From assembly GCF_900113085.1 (NCBI RefSeq), contig NZ_FOOC01000002.1:124001-188000 (forward strand): a DNA stretch of 64,000 nt, given 5' to 3'. The notes under the pieces are model-generated. The model had not been told where the DNA came from. It worked only from the letters and a program-made list of their open reading frames with translations, and ran no database searches. Within the stretch, counting starts at the first letter, position 1. Each line of letters opens with the position of its first letter. The position numbers and the translations under genes are program-made. Shown in pieces: positions 1 through 8,149 of the stretch. The stretch is from Fontimonas thermophila (GTDB taxonomy: Bacteria > Pseudomonadota > Gammaproteobacteria > Nevskiales > Nevskiaceae).

Positions 1-668
1 CACCAGCCCGTGATGGCAAGCCGCGGCTGCCGCGCCCAGGGCGCAACGAAACTGACGTAGTGCCTCATTGGCACCTTGAACAAGCTCAGCGAGTTGAAAC
101 GCGGCACGAAGACTTCTTGCGGGCCTGTGCCGTCATCGACGAAATGCAGCAAGCCTCCCCAATCCGGCTGCCAGTCGCGCGATAGGTTTAGCACATAGGC
201 ATAGCGCCGATTCTCTTCGTCATGCCGGTCATCGTGCACGCGCAGAAACTGACCGGGTAGGTACCGCGTGGCCTGGGCGCCCACCATCATCAGTTCAGAA
301 TCGCCGGTCAGTTCGCGAATGAACGCAAGAAATGGCGGGCTGTTGAAGAAACGCAGCACCTGGTGTACCAGTAGGTGCGTGTCACGTCCCTCCCGCATCG
401 CATCGACGATCAGGTAGCGGTCATAGACGAAGTGGAAGCCGGTGGATGCGACTCGGTACGCCGCAGGCATTCGTTTCTGGCGCGTCTGCGGATCCCACGC
501 TGGGCTGTCGGGTTGCCCGCGTTCGGCGGTCATCCACGGCACCTCATGATAGAGGCAGGCAGCGAGCCGTTCGGCGATATCGCGCAGCAGGAAATCGGCG
601 ATCTGCACGCGGTTGCGGCGCTGCAGCGTCTGGCGGGCGGTGGCGAAGTCGGCAGCCGGATTGAGCAT
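1..668 (-). CDS. 2OG-Fe(II) oxygenase family protein (3' end cut by window edge)
   Basis: The visible 222 residues read as a prolyl-4-hydroxylase-like 2-oxoglutarate/Fe(II) dioxygenase. The iron triad is H145-x-D147 (in RVHDDRHD) and H203 (in MRHYVSF), and the 2-oxoglutarate-binding Arg is R216 in PRLAITGW. The spacing and the GGLLHF strand fit the double-stranded beta-helix core. The start is the ATG at 668-666; the 5' end faces the crotonase gene across a gap of about 110 bp, and the C-terminus lies beyond base 1. The substrate is unknown; protein prolyl or lysyl hydroxylation is typical of the family. No signal peptide is visible, so a cytoplasmic location is likely. Confident about the fold, not about the substrate. 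Confidence 0.85.
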   Translation of the reverse strand, partial: MLNPAADFATARQTLQRRNRVQIADFLLRDIAERLAACLYHEVPWMTAERGQPDSPAWDPQTRQKRMPAAYRVASTGFHFVYDRYLIVDAMREGRDTHLLVHQVLRFFNSPPFLAFIRELTGDSELMMVGAQATRYLPGQFLRVHDDRHDEENRRYAYVLNLSRDWQPDWGGLLHFVDDGTGPQEVFVPRFNSLSLFKVPMRHYVSFVAPWARQPRLAITGW

Positions 669-777
669 CGGTGGTCTGGGTGCGGGATGATCGACATTAC
701 TATGACGCAGAGAGCCTCCGCATCGGTGGGTCGGACAAAGGCCCGCAGGCGGAACATGACGAAAACCGGAGCAATCA

Positions 778-1506
778 ATGCGTGGATGTGCCAGTGTCCG
801 ATATCAGTGTACGGATGGAATAGCCGTGATCACTCTGGATGATGGCAAGCGCAATGCCTTGTCACCTGCGGTGTTGCAGGGCATCAGTGCTGCGTTGAGC
901 AGGGCCGAGTGCGATCGCGCCGTGGTGATTCTCACTGGCCGCGAAGGCGTTTTTTCGGCCGGCTACGATCTCAAGGTAATGCGGGCTGCCAATGCCGATA
1001 CCTTGCGCATGCTCCGTGCCGGCTATGCGTTGCCAGCGCGCCTGATGGCGTATCCGTTCCCGGTGATCGCGGCCTGCAACGGACATGCGTTTGCGATGGG
1101 TTTGTTTCTCATGCTGTCGGCTGATTACGTCATCGGTAGCCGTGGCCCGTTTCAGATTGCGGCAAACGAAGTCGCGATCGGGTTGACGATGCCGCGTGTC
1201 GCCTGTACCACCCTCAAGCAGCGGCTGACACCAACGGCGTACCAGCGCGCCATCATCGTGGCGGAGCACTTTACGCCGGAATCCGCGCTCGCTGCCGGGA
1301 TTTTCGACGAGCTGGTGGACCCGCCGGAGCTGCTGGGGCGTGCACAGGCGCTGGCCGCCGAGTTCGCCAGGTTGGACATGCGCGCGCATGCGCAATCCAA
1401 GCATCGCATCCGCGCGGATGCGATTGCGGCGATCCGCCGTCAGGTCCCGCTCGATTTGATCGACGCGGTCAAGTTCGGTCTGCGCGGGGGCAAACCCAAA
1501 CGCTGA
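778..1506 (+). CDS. Enoyl-CoA hydratase/isomerase (crotonase) family protein
   Basis: This 242-residue crotonase-fold protein is slightly shorter than the usual 255-260. The oxyanion-hole segment FSAGYDL (about residues 59-65) and the second one around CNGHAFAMG (100-108) are present. Catalytic Glu131 sits in ANEVAIGLTMP. The position that holds the other catalytic Glu in classical hydratases (in GGG-x-E-L) is hydrophobic here (AMGLFLML), so isomerase, thioesterase or hydrolase chemistry on acyl-CoA is as likely as hydration. The start ATG is preceded by GGAG at 7 bases. The gene stands alone, divergent from the oxygenase gene. It probably acts in the cytoplasm in fatty-acid or xenobiotic acyl-CoA metabolism; the exact reaction is unknown. 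Confidence 0.85.
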   Translation: MRGCASVRYQCTDGIAVITLDDGKRNALSPAVLQGISAALSRAECDRAVVILTGREGVFSAGYDLKVMRAANADTLRMLRAGYALPARLMAYPFPVIAACNGHAFAMGLFLMLSADYVIGSRGPFQIAANEVAIGLTMPRVACTTLKQRLTPTAYQRAIIVAEHFTPESALAAGIFDELVDPPELLGRAQALAAEFARLDMRAHAQSKHRIRADAIAAIRRQVPLDLIDAVKFGLRGGKPKR

Positions 1507-1624
1507 AGCACCACGGCCTGCACGAGGTGAGCCGCCTGGGTGGATGTCATCGGCGAGGCAGGGATCGCCGCGGTTCAAGGACGCAAAACACCCTGCCCGG
1601 GAGTCTGAAGAGATCGTACAGGGG

Positions 1625-1651
1625 GCGACGCAAGCACAGTGCCTGCGTCGC
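1625..1651. repeat. Near-perfect 27-bp hairpin between convergent genes
   Basis: An 8-bp arm GCGACGCA pairs perfectly with TGCGTCGC, and the interior GCAC-A-GTGC extends the symmetry. It lies 118 bp after the crotonase stop and 15 bp beyond the SWIB gene stop on the other strand, so it could end transcription from both sides. There is no good T-run on either side, so it may work with Rho or protect a 3' end instead. Confidence 0.5.
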
Positions 1652-1665
1652 GGCTTCTGCACCTT

Positions 1666-2034
1666 TTAGCTGATGTGCTTGCTGACCAGCTTGGTCAGCT
1701 CAAACATGTTGACGAACGGCTTGCCACCGAAGAGCTTCTTGAGCTTTTCATCGGCGTTGATCTGGCGCTTGTTGGTTTTATCCTGCAGGCCGTTCTTCTT
1801 GATGTAATCCCACAGGCTCTTGGTGATTTGCCCACGCGGTTGCGGTTTGGTACCGACGATCTCGGCCAGGACGGGGCTCGGCGTCATCGGTGCCATCAGC
1901 GCCGGGTTGGGCTTGCGCTTGGCTTTCGTGGCGGCTTTCTTCACCGCCTTCTTTGCGGCTTTCTTCACTGTCTTTTTCGCGGGCGCTTTCTTCGCGGCTT
2001 TTTTCGCAGCAGGTTTCTTCTTGGCCTTGGCCAT
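1666..2034 (-). CDS. SWIB/MDM2-domain protein with histone H1-like Lys/Ala-rich N-terminus
   Basis: The 122-residue protein has two parts. Residues 1-42 are almost only Lys, Ala, Pro and Thr in repeats such as KKAAKKAPAKK, like the tail of histone H1. Residues about 45-120 form a SWIB domain, with the typical ITKSLWDYIKKNGLQD and the closing GGKPFVNMFELTKLVSKH. SWIB domains in eukaryotes occur in chromatin remodellers; in bacteria the role is unknown, though nucleoid association or topoisomerase interaction is proposed for chlamydial versions. The basic tail suggests DNA or RNA binding. GGGAG about 9 bases upstream of the ATG serves as RBS. The gene is monocistronic, with a hairpin just downstream. 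Confidence 0.85.
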   Translation of the reverse strand: MAKAKKKPAAKKAAKKAPAKKTVKKAAKKAVKKAATKAKRKPNPALMAPMTPSPVLAEIVGTKPQPRGQITKSLWDYIKKNGLQDKTNKRQINADEKLKKLFGGKPFVNMFELTKLVSKHIS

Positions 2035-2171
2035 AAAACACGACTCCCTAGATGAACACCCAGATCGGGTAGCCGTATCCTAGCCCGAATTGCAAGCGGG
2101 TGATACAAGGCAGAGCGTCGAGAAAAGGGTGGTTTTCCCCTGGCGCGGCGGATCCGGTTTTCCTGCGTACT

Positions 2172-3587
2172 TCATTCGGCAGATGAGCGTGCGGATTCTT
2201 CGAGCGCGCACAGCAAGGTATCGCGGGCGCTCAGTTCGCAGCGCAAGGTCGCCAGCATGATGAAAACGCCGGCGAGGCGGCGGTGCAGGAAGACGATCTC
2301 CCGGGGTGGCACCCGGAAATGGATCGACAGCGCATTGAGCGCCGCCACGCGGCCGACGCGCATCGGTAAATCGCTGTCTCCCCAGCGGTATTCGCCCTTG
2401 GCATTACGTAACGATTCCGGCGTGCGCGGATCGTTTGCGGCATTGAAAGGTTCGACGATCAACTCGCACATCTGCGCGAAAGCATCGAGTACGCTGCGCG
2501 GAAAGCTTTCCTGCATCAATCCGATGGCTTTTGCGCCGCGCAGGATCAGATCGCGGTCGCGGGACAGCGCACCGCGTACGATGTCCCCATAAGACTCGAC
2601 GAAGCCGCGACCAAAGATGCGGGTGGCGCCGAAGTCGAGCAGGACGATGCGGTCGTCCTCGCCCTGTTCGTCGACGCGGATCCGGTAGTTGCCGAAATGG
2701 GGGTCGGACTGGACCATGCCCCAGCGAAAGAATTCGGTCAGGAACAACTCGAGGAACGCATGACCGAGGCGGTTGCGGCGCGCCTGCGGCAACGTCTGTA
2801 CAGTCTCCTGGCGGACGGAGTGGCCGTGCTCGAAGGTGGTGGTCAGGACCTGGTCGCTGCAGTATTCGCCGAGGACGCGCGGCACGACGAAGCGGGGATC
2901 ATCCTTGAGCCGTTCGGCGAACGTCTCGGTGAAATGGCGTTCGCTCTCGTAGTCGACCTCGCGATGCAGCATTTCGCGCACTTCGTTGAATACCGGCGTG
3001 AGATCGAGCCCTTTGGGGGTGAGCCGGGTCATGATCAGCAGGCGCGAGAGGGTGCGGATGTCGCTCTCGATGGCATCGGCGACGCCGGGATACTGGATTT
3101 TGATGCACAGGGCCAAACCGTCTTTGCGCCGGTAGGCGCGGTGGACCTGGCCAAGAGAGGCCGCGGCCATCGGCTGCTCGTCGATTTCCAGTTCGCGCAG
3201 ACGGTGGCGCCCGAGCGCGCGTTGCAACACCGGCGCGACGATGCGCCAGTCCACCGGCGGCGTATCGTCCTGCAGCGACGACAGGACGGTCACGGCCTCT
3301 TCAGGCAGAAAATACTGGCCATACAGCGAGAGCATCTGCCCGGCCTTCATCACGCTGCCTTTGAGCTTGCCCAGCTCGTCGGCCAGAACCTGGGCTTGTC
3401 GCCGGTAGAATTCACGATTGGCTTGATCGCGATCGATTTCGCCGCGAAAGATGTTGGCGATCGAATGCGCCACGATTTTCGCGCCGGCTCCGGCGCCCAG
3501 GCGGGCCAGCGCGAAGCTGCGCTCCAGCGGTTTGGTCTTGAGGGCCTGGATGCTGGGCTTTTGGCTGCCGTCGTCTTCGAATGACAT
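2172..3587 (-). CDS. ABC1/AarF/UbiB-family atypical kinase-like protein
   Basis: This 471-residue member of the ABC1 (ADCK/UbiB) protein-kinase-like family carries the family signature KAGQ in VMKAGQMLSLYG (about residues 81-92). It also has the Ala-rich nucleotide loop AAASLGQVHRA, a catalytic Lys in CIKIQYPG, the catalytic loop QSDPHFGNY and the metal-binding LLDFGATR. It lacks the C-terminal membrane helices of true UbiB, so it resembles the soluble AarF group linked to quinone or lipid homeostasis. The start codon is only 7 bp from the start of the divergent gene at 3595, and neither has a Shine-Dalgarno sequence. Substrate and exact role are unknown. Confidence 0.85.
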   Translation of the reverse strand: MSFEDDGSQKPSIQALKTKPLERSFALARLGAGAGAKIVAHSIANIFRGEIDRDQANREFYRRQAQVLADELGKLKGSVMKAGQMLSLYGQYFLPEEAVTVLSSLQDDTPPVDWRIVAPVLQRALGRHRLRELEIDEQPMAAASLGQVHRAYRRKDGLALCIKIQYPGVADAIESDIRTLSRLLIMTRLTPKGLDLTPVFNEVREMLHREVDYESERHFTETFAERLKDDPRFVVPRVLGEYCSDQVLTTTFEHGHSVRQETVQTLPQARRNRLGHAFLELFLTEFFRWGMVQSDPHFGNYRIRVDEQGEDDRIVLLDFGATRIFGRGFVESYGDIVRGALSRDRDLILRGAKAIGLMQESFPRSVLDAFAQMCELIVEPFNAANDPRTPESLRNAKGEYRWGDSDLPMRVGRVAALNALSIHFRVPPREIVFLHRRLAGVFIMLATLRCELSARDTLLCALEESARSSAE

Positions 3588-3594
3588 TGTCTAG

Positions 3595-4035
3595 ATGAAA
3601 ACCTTGAGAGATGAATTACTCGCCGCGCATCGACGCGATGCCGTCGTCGAGGCGGTGGTGCGCCTGATCGAAACGCAGGTGGCCGCGCGCGGTGGCCTGC
3701 GTGGCATGAGTCTGAAGACCGGGCTTGCGGTTCTCAAGGCAGCCCGGCCCGGTGTGCTCGAGCGCGCCGTTCAACGGCTGCTCCCGGAATTCATCGACGC
3801 GCTCGAGCCACTGTACCAAGCATTTCGCGCATCGAGCGACCGGGATTTCGCCGTGTTTCTCGGCAAGCATGGTCGGGATGCCACACAGGCACTGCTCGCT
3901 GTGGCGGATCTGCGTGTGCGCGAAGCCAGTCCGGCCGTGCAGGGAGCTTATGCGCGCCTGCGCAAGCTCGCCGAAAGCGAGGTGGAGGCCGCGCTGCCGG
4001 CCGTTGCCCGGACGATCCAGGCGCATCTGGGCTGA
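3595..4035 (+). CDS. DUF6918-like helical protein of unknown function
   Basis: The protein has 146 residues and is rich in Ala, Leu, Arg and Glu. It is predicted all-helical, with no signal peptide or membrane segment. The N-terminal pattern LRDELLAAHRRDAVVEAVV followed by GLAVLKAARPGVLERAV and LLPEFIDALEPLY matches my memory of the DUF6918 family; that assignment is from memory, without a search. The start ATG has no Shine-Dalgarno sequence and lies 7 bp from the divergent ABC1 kinase-like gene, which suggests paired expression and possibly related function. A GC hairpin follows the stop. Confidence 0.6.
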   Translation: MKTLRDELLAAHRRDAVVEAVVRLIETQVAARGGLRGMSLKTGLAVLKAARPGVLERAVQRLLPEFIDALEPLYQAFRASSDRDFAVFLGKHGRDATQALLAVADLRVREASPAVQGAYARLRKLAESEVEAALPAVARTIQAHLG

Positions 4036-4074
4036 ACACCGGGGTGTGCCGGGTGTGACCAGATCGACTTTGCC

Positions 4075-4095
4075 AACGGGCGGCCGAGCCCGTTT
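4075..4095 (+). terminator. Hairpin after the DUF6918-like gene
   Basis: AACGGGC and GCCCGTT pair perfectly over 7 bp around a 6-base loop and are followed by only three T. It lies 40 bp past the stop codon and upstream of the rpsF promoter, so it fits a weak intrinsic terminator. Confidence 0.4.
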
Positions 4096-4198
4096 ACCGG
4101 ACGGTACCCAACACGCAGGGTAGGGAATTGAACCGTTCTTGAAATGGGGAATCGGGTCGGCAGGACAAGATTCATGTTTCAGGGTGAGATCAAACGGT

Positions 4199-4227
4199 TT
4201 GCAACGATGATCCGATTCCCCTACCAT
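4199..4227 (+). promoter_or_regulatory. Candidate sigma70 promoter for rpsF-rpsR-rplI
   Basis: TTGCAA (4199-4204) and TACCAT (4222-4227) are separated by exactly 17 bp, each matching 4 of 6 consensus bases. This would start transcription near 4234 and give a leader of about 110 nt. The 307-bp gap between 4036 and 4342 holds the upstream hairpin, this promoter and the leader, and no gene. Confidence 0.4.
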
Positions 4228-4342
4228 GCGCGCCCCGTTTCGGTTTCCGGGCGGGGTTTGTTCCACACCTTGCCCCACGGCCGGCGTTCTGCCGCGTCCG
4301 GGGGCCGCACGCGAAAATTGCGTGTGTTCACAAGGAGATGCA
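4228..4342 (+). promoter_or_regulatory. Structured GC-rich leader of the S6-S18 operon
   Basis: The region can form a hairpin with arms CCCCG and CGGGG near 4234-4258 and a second GC-rich, CCG-containing stem near 4280-4315. It ends in AAGGAG just ahead of the rpsF ATG. In several phyla the S6:S18 complex represses its own mRNA by binding a CCG-bearing leader hairpin. Whether this leader belongs to that class is inference. Confidence 0.3.
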
Positions 4343-4750
4343 ATGCGACACTATGAAATCGTGGTCATGGTGCACCCGGACCAGAGCGAGCAGGTCCCGG
4401 CCATGATCGAGCGCTACAAAAGCATGGTCGAGGCAGGTGGCGGGAAGGTTCACCGTCTCGAGGATTGGGGGCGGCGCCAGCTTGCGTATCCGATCGCCAA
4501 GGCGCACAAGGCCCACTATGTGCTGATGAATGTGGAGATCGGCCAGCAGACGCTCGATGAGCTGGAGAGCGCCTTCAAGTTCAATGACGCGGTGATCCGT
4601 CGCCTCATCATCAGGATGGACAAGGCGGTGACGGCGCAGTCGCCGTTGTTCAAGGCGCCGGACGAGGACAAGAAGCAGGGCGAGTATCGCGCGCGCAAGA
4701 GCGATGCCGAAGTTGCCGAGCCCGACAGCATGGAAGAAGCAGGAGCGTAA
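4343..4750 (+). CDS. rpsF: 30S ribosomal protein S6
   Basis: The 135-residue protein begins [14 protein letters not shown], the usual S6 opening, and contains the conserved [13 protein letters not shown] segment. S6 sits on the small-subunit platform as a heterodimer with S18, the next gene. The ATG follows AAGGAG at 6 bases; a longer frame reaches upstream but its extra residues do not look like S6. The C-terminal tail after about residue 100 is acidic and charged, as is usual. The gap to rpsR is 3 bp, so the two are cotranscribed. Confidence 0.98.
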   Translation: MRHYEIVVMVHPDQSEQVPAMIERYKSMVEAGGGKVHRLEDWGRRQLAYPIAKAHKAHYVLMNVEIGQQTLDELESAFKFNDAVIRRLIIRMDKAVTAQSPLFKAPDEDKKQGEYRARKSDAEVAEPDSMEEAGA

Positions 4751-4753
4751 GTC

Positions 4754-4981
4754 ATGGCGCAGATGTTCCGCCGCAAGAAATCGTGCAAGTTCAGCGCCGA
4801 TGGTGCGCCCGAGATCGATTACAAGGATCTCAATTTGCTCAAACAGTACATTGCTGAGAACGGCAAGATCGTGCCGGGGCGTATCACTGGCACCAAATCG
4901 CGCTACCAACGCCAGCTCGCGCTGGCCATCAAGCGTGCGCGTTATCTGGCCTTGTTGCCGTACACGGACCGTCACGCCTGA
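4754..4981 (+). CDS. rpsR: 30S ribosomal protein S18
   Basis: The 75 residues are the normal length. The protein starts with the family's FRRKKSCKF basic segment, has [13 protein letters not shown], and ends with [20 protein letters not shown]-like residues that bind 16S rRNA. It partners S6, whose gene lies 3 bp upstream. The gene is followed by rplI after 11 bp in the standard gammaproteobacterial order. Confidence 0.98.
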   Translation: MAQMFRRKKSCKFSADGAPEIDYKDLNLLKQYIAENGKIVPGRITGTKSRYQRQLALAIKRARYLALLPYTDRHA

Positions 4982-4992
4982 GGGATCGTGCC

Positions 4993-5451
4993 ATGGAAGT
5001 CATTCTGCTCGAGAAGATCAAGAAGCTTGGCGATCTCGGTGATACCGTCAAGGTCAAGCCCGGCTTTGGCCGTAACTATCTGCTGCCTCAAGGTAAGGCA
5101 CTGCCGGCCACGGAGGAGAACCGCAAGGTGTTCGAGGCGCGCAAGGCCGAGCTGATCCGCAAGGCGCAGGATAGCCTCAACGCGGCCAAGCTCCGTGCCG
5201 AGAAGCTCGCCGGTCTGACGCTGACGATTCGGGCGCTGGCCGCCGATGAGGGCAAGCTGTATGGTTCCGTCGGCCCGTCGGACATCGTCCGCGCCGCAGC
5301 CGAGAGGGGCATTGAGCTGCACAAGAACGAGATCGACATGATCAGCGGCCCGATCCGCGCGGTCGGCACCTATACGGTCGGGGTGCAGTTGCACTCCGAG
5401 GTTGCGACCAGCATCACCATCGTCGTCGAGGAACAGAAGGCTACGCCCTGA
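4993..5451 (+). CDS. rplI: 50S ribosomal protein L9
   Basis: The 152-residue protein has the L9 N-terminal domain signature (VILLEKIKKLGDLGD, then GFGRNYLLPQGKA, residues about 3-40), a long connecting helix, and the C-terminal domain ending with the TSITIVV strand. L9 binds 23S rRNA near L1 and helps maintain the reading frame. It is the last gene of the ribosomal part of this operon; a weak terminator-like hairpin separates it from dnaB. Confidence 0.98.
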   Translation: MEVILLEKIKKLGDLGDTVKVKPGFGRNYLLPQGKALPATEENRKVFEARKAELIRKAQDSLNAAKLRAEKLAGLTLTIRALAADEGKLYGSVGPSDIVRAAAERGIELHKNEIDMISGPIRAVGTYTVGVQLHSEVATSITIVVEEQKATP

Positions 5452-5477
5452 TTCTCGGATCTGCGCTCGTCAAGCCG

Positions 5478-5503
5478 CGGCCCGCCTCGTGCGGGCCGTT
5501 TCG
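5478..5503 (+). terminator. Hairpin after rplI
   Basis: CGGCCCGC pairs with GCGGGCCG over 8 bp around a 5-base loop and is followed by TTTCGTCT. The T-run is short, so it may attenuate transcription between rplI and dnaB rather than stop it completely. Confidence 0.5.
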
Positions 5504-5624
5504 TCTAAGCGTTTTGCAGGTGGGGCCGGATGGGTTCGGCGTGGCATCCCCTGGTTGTCCGCCGTATGTCCACAGGAAACGCTCTTCTGTCCGCGCAGTG
5601 GATGCGAGACAATCCGCCATCGCC

Positions 5625-6995
5625 ATGAGTCCGACCGTCGCCAAGTTGCAGGCATCGCCCAAGTTGCCGCCGTACTCGCTGGAAGCCGAGCGTGCGGTGC
5701 TCGGCGGGCTGATGCTGGACAATCGGCCCTGGAACGATCTGGCCGACCGTCTTTCGCCGGAAGATTTTTACAGCGAGGCGCACCAGATCATTTACCGGGC
5801 GATTTGCGATCTGGTGGGCAGTAACCGGCCCTGCGACTTCATCACGCTGTCGGAGTACATGAAGGCGCAGGGTCAGCTCGAGGCCGCCGGTGGCATTGCC
5901 TATCTGGGTGAACTCGCCAACGATGCCTTGAGTGCCGCCAATGTGCTGGCCTATGGCGAAATCGTGCGCGAACGGGCAGTGTTGCGCGGGCTCATCGCGG
6001 CGGGCGGGGATATTGCCGAACTTGGCTTTCGTCCCGAGGGACGCAGCCATGCCGAGCTGATCGATATTGCCGAGCAAAAGGTATTTGCGCTGCGTTCGCG
6101 CGCCGAGCATGCGCGCTCGAGCTATTACGCGATGCCGCAGCTCATGGATCAGCTCGAGCATAAGATCGATTTCTTGCGGCAGCATCGAGGCAGACTCGCC
6201 GGGCTTGCGACGGGGTTTGCAGACTTCGATGCCAAGACCACGGGCCTGCACCCGGGGGATCTGGTGATCGTGGCCGGGCGGCCGTCGATGGGCAAGACCT
6301 CGTTTGCTCTCAACATCGCCGAGCACGTCGTGCTCTACGAGAAAAAACCAGCGGCAGTGTTCAGCATGGAGATGCCGGCGGAGCAGCTGGCCCTGCGCAT
6401 GGTCGCGTCGTTCGCGCGTATTCCGATGGGCAAGCTGCGCACCGGTGAGCTCGAAGACCGCGACTGGGATCGTCTGATATCGCAGGGCACGTTGATCCGC
6501 GAGGCGCCGCTGTATATCGACGAAACCGGGGCGTTGTCGCCGCTGGAGCTGCGCGCGCGCGCGCGGCGGATCAAGGCGCGCCATGGTTTGAGTTTGATCA
6601 TCGTCGATTACATCCAGTTGATGCAGGTGCCGGGAACGCGTGAGAACCGTACCAACGAGATTTCCGAGATCTCGCGCAGCCTCAAGGCGTTGGCCAAGGA
6701 GCTGGAGGTGCCGGTGATCGCGCTGTCGCAGCTCAATCGCGGTGTCGAACAGCGTGACAACAAGCGGCCGCGCATGGCCGACCTGCGCGAGTCTGGTGGT
6801 ATCGAGCAGGATGCCGATCTCGTCGTTTTCATTTACCGCGACGAGGTCTATAACAAGGATTCGCCGGACAAGGGTACGGCCGAAATCATCATCGCCAAGC
6901 AGCGCAACGGTCCGCTGGGCACCGTCAAGACGGCTTTTCTCGGCGAGTACACCCGCTTCGAGAATCTCGCGCAGGGGTACGCGGACTACGCATGA
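5625..6995 (+). CDS. dnaB: Replicative DNA helicase DnaB
   Basis: This 456-residue hexameric helicase unwinds DNA at the replication fork and binds primase. The N-terminal domain begins PPYSLEAERAVLGGLM (about residue 15). The RecA-like domain has Walker A GRPSMGKTSFAL (about 217-228), the Walker B region SLIIVDYIQLM, and the ELEVPVIALSQLNRGVE motif. The ATG at 5625 was chosen because the additional upstream frame does not resemble DnaB. No intein interrupts the P-loop or the downstream motif, both common insertion sites. It overlaps alr by 4 bp (ATGA), so the two are translationally coupled. Confidence 0.97.
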   Translation: MSPTVAKLQASPKLPPYSLEAERAVLGGLMLDNRPWNDLADRLSPEDFYSEAHQIIYRAICDLVGSNRPCDFITLSEYMKAQGQLEAAGGIAYLGELANDALSAANVLAYGEIVRERAVLRGLIAAGGDIAELGFRPEGRSHAELIDIAEQKVFALRSRAEHARSSYYAMPQLMDQLEHKIDFLRQHRGRLAGLATGFADFDAKTTGLHPGDLVIVAGRPSMGKTSFALNIAEHVVLYEKKPAAVFSMEMPAEQLALRMVASFARIPMGKLRTGELEDRDWDRLISQGTLIREAPLYIDETGALSPLELRARARRIKARHGLSLIIVDYIQLMQVPGTRENRTNEISEISRSLKALAKELEVPVIALSQLNRGVEQRDNKRPRMADLRESGGIEQDADLVVFIYRDEVYNKDSPDKGTAEIIIAKQRNGPLGTVKTAFLGEYTRFENLAQGYADYA

Positions 6996-8089
6996 TCCCG
7001 CGTGTCACCGCGACGGTCGATCTGGCAGCGTTGCGCCACAACCTGGGTGTGGTGCGCCGACTTGCGCCGCGTTCGCGGGTGATGGCCGCCGTCAAGGCCG
7101 ATGCGTATGGTCATGGCGCGGTCCCTGTCGCACGCACGCTGGAAGCGGCGGGCGTCGATGCGCTGGCCGTGGCCTGCCTGGAAGAAGCGATGCAATTGCG
7201 TCAGGCGCGCGTGCAGGCACCGATCGCACTGCTCGAAGGGGTGATCTCCAGCGAGGAGGCGGCCCAGGCCGTTTACGAGCGGTTGCAGATCGTTGTCCAT
7301 GATCACTGGCAGATCGCGCTGCTCGAACAATTGCCGGCCAGCGCGCGGCTGTCGGTATGGTTCAAGCTCGATAGTGGCATGCACCGTCTCGGTTTTCCGT
7401 TGACCGAGGTTCCCCGCCTGGTGGAGACCTTGCGTCGCCATCCCGGCTGGTCGTTCCAGGGGTGGATGACGCATCTGGCCTGCGCGGATGAGCCGGACAA
7501 TCCGTTTACCGATGAGCAGATCGCTCGTTTCGAGGCGGCGCTGGCCGGCATACCCGGACCGCGTTCGATCGCCAACTCCGCCGGACTGATCGCCTGGCCA
7601 CGGGCGCGTACCGATTGGGTGCGGCCGGGCTTGGCGCTTTACGGTTGCTCGCCGATGCCCGGTAGCACCGGAGCAGAACTGGGCCTAAAGCCGGCGATGC
7701 GGCTGGAAAGCCGCATCATCGCTGTACGCGAGTACGCCTCCGGCGAGGGCATCGGGTATGGCTTGACCTATCGCTGTCCGGAGCGGATGCGAATCGGTGT
7801 CGTCGCCATTGGCTATGCGGACGGCATGCACCGCGCCTTTCGTAACGGAACGCCCGTGCTCATCCGCGGCCGGCGGGCATACCTAGCCGGCCGCGTATCG
7901 ATGGACATGATCACCGTGGATCTGCGCGAAGTGCCGGATGCCTGCGTCGGGGATCCGGTGCTGCTGTGGGGCGATGCGCTGCCCGCCGAGGAGATCGCCC
8001 AATGGGCGGGCACGCTATCCTATGAGCTTTTCTGCGGACTGACGCAGCGCGTGCATTTCCGTCATCTCGACGCCGCCGGTGCCAGGTAG
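6992..8089 (+). CDS. alr: Alanine racemase
   Basis: This 365-residue, PLP-dependent enzyme interconverts L- and D-alanine for peptidoglycan. The PLP lysine is K35 in AAVKADAYGHG, and the catalytic tyrosine lies in GEGIGYGLTY. The C-terminal beta domain carries SMDMITVDL. The start overlaps the dnaB stop by 4 bp, an arrangement shared by many gammaproteobacteria. A terminator overlaps the last codons. Confidence 0.96.
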   Translation: MIPRVTATVDLAALRHNLGVVRRLAPRSRVMAAVKADAYGHGAVPVARTLEAAGVDALAVACLEEAMQLRQARVQAPIALLEGVISSEEAAQAVYERLQIVVHDHWQIALLEQLPASARLSVWFKLDSGMHRLGFPLTEVPRLVETLRRHPGWSFQGWMTHLACADEPDNPFTDEQIARFEAALAGIPGPRSIANSAGLIAWPRARTDWVRPGLALYGCSPMPGSTGAELGLKPAMRLESRIIAVREYASGEGIGYGLTYRCPERMRIGVVAIGYADGMHRAFRNGTPVLIRGRRAYLAGRVSMDMITVDLREVPDACVGDPVLLWGDALPAEEIAQWAGTLSYELFCGLTQRVHFRHLDAAGAR

Positions 8090-8101
8090 GGCGGCGTTTT
8101 T
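8071..8101 (+). terminator. alr: Intrinsic terminator overlapping the end of alr
   Basis: CGCCGCC (8071-8077) pairs perfectly with GGCGGCG (8090-8096) around a 12-base loop that contains the alr stop region, and TTTTT follows. It ends the rpsF-to-alr transcription unit. Confidence 0.7.
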
Positions 8102-8149
8102 CTGCGGATCACGGCCTTGGCTTCTGGTGCGCCAGCCAGCGCAGCCGTC

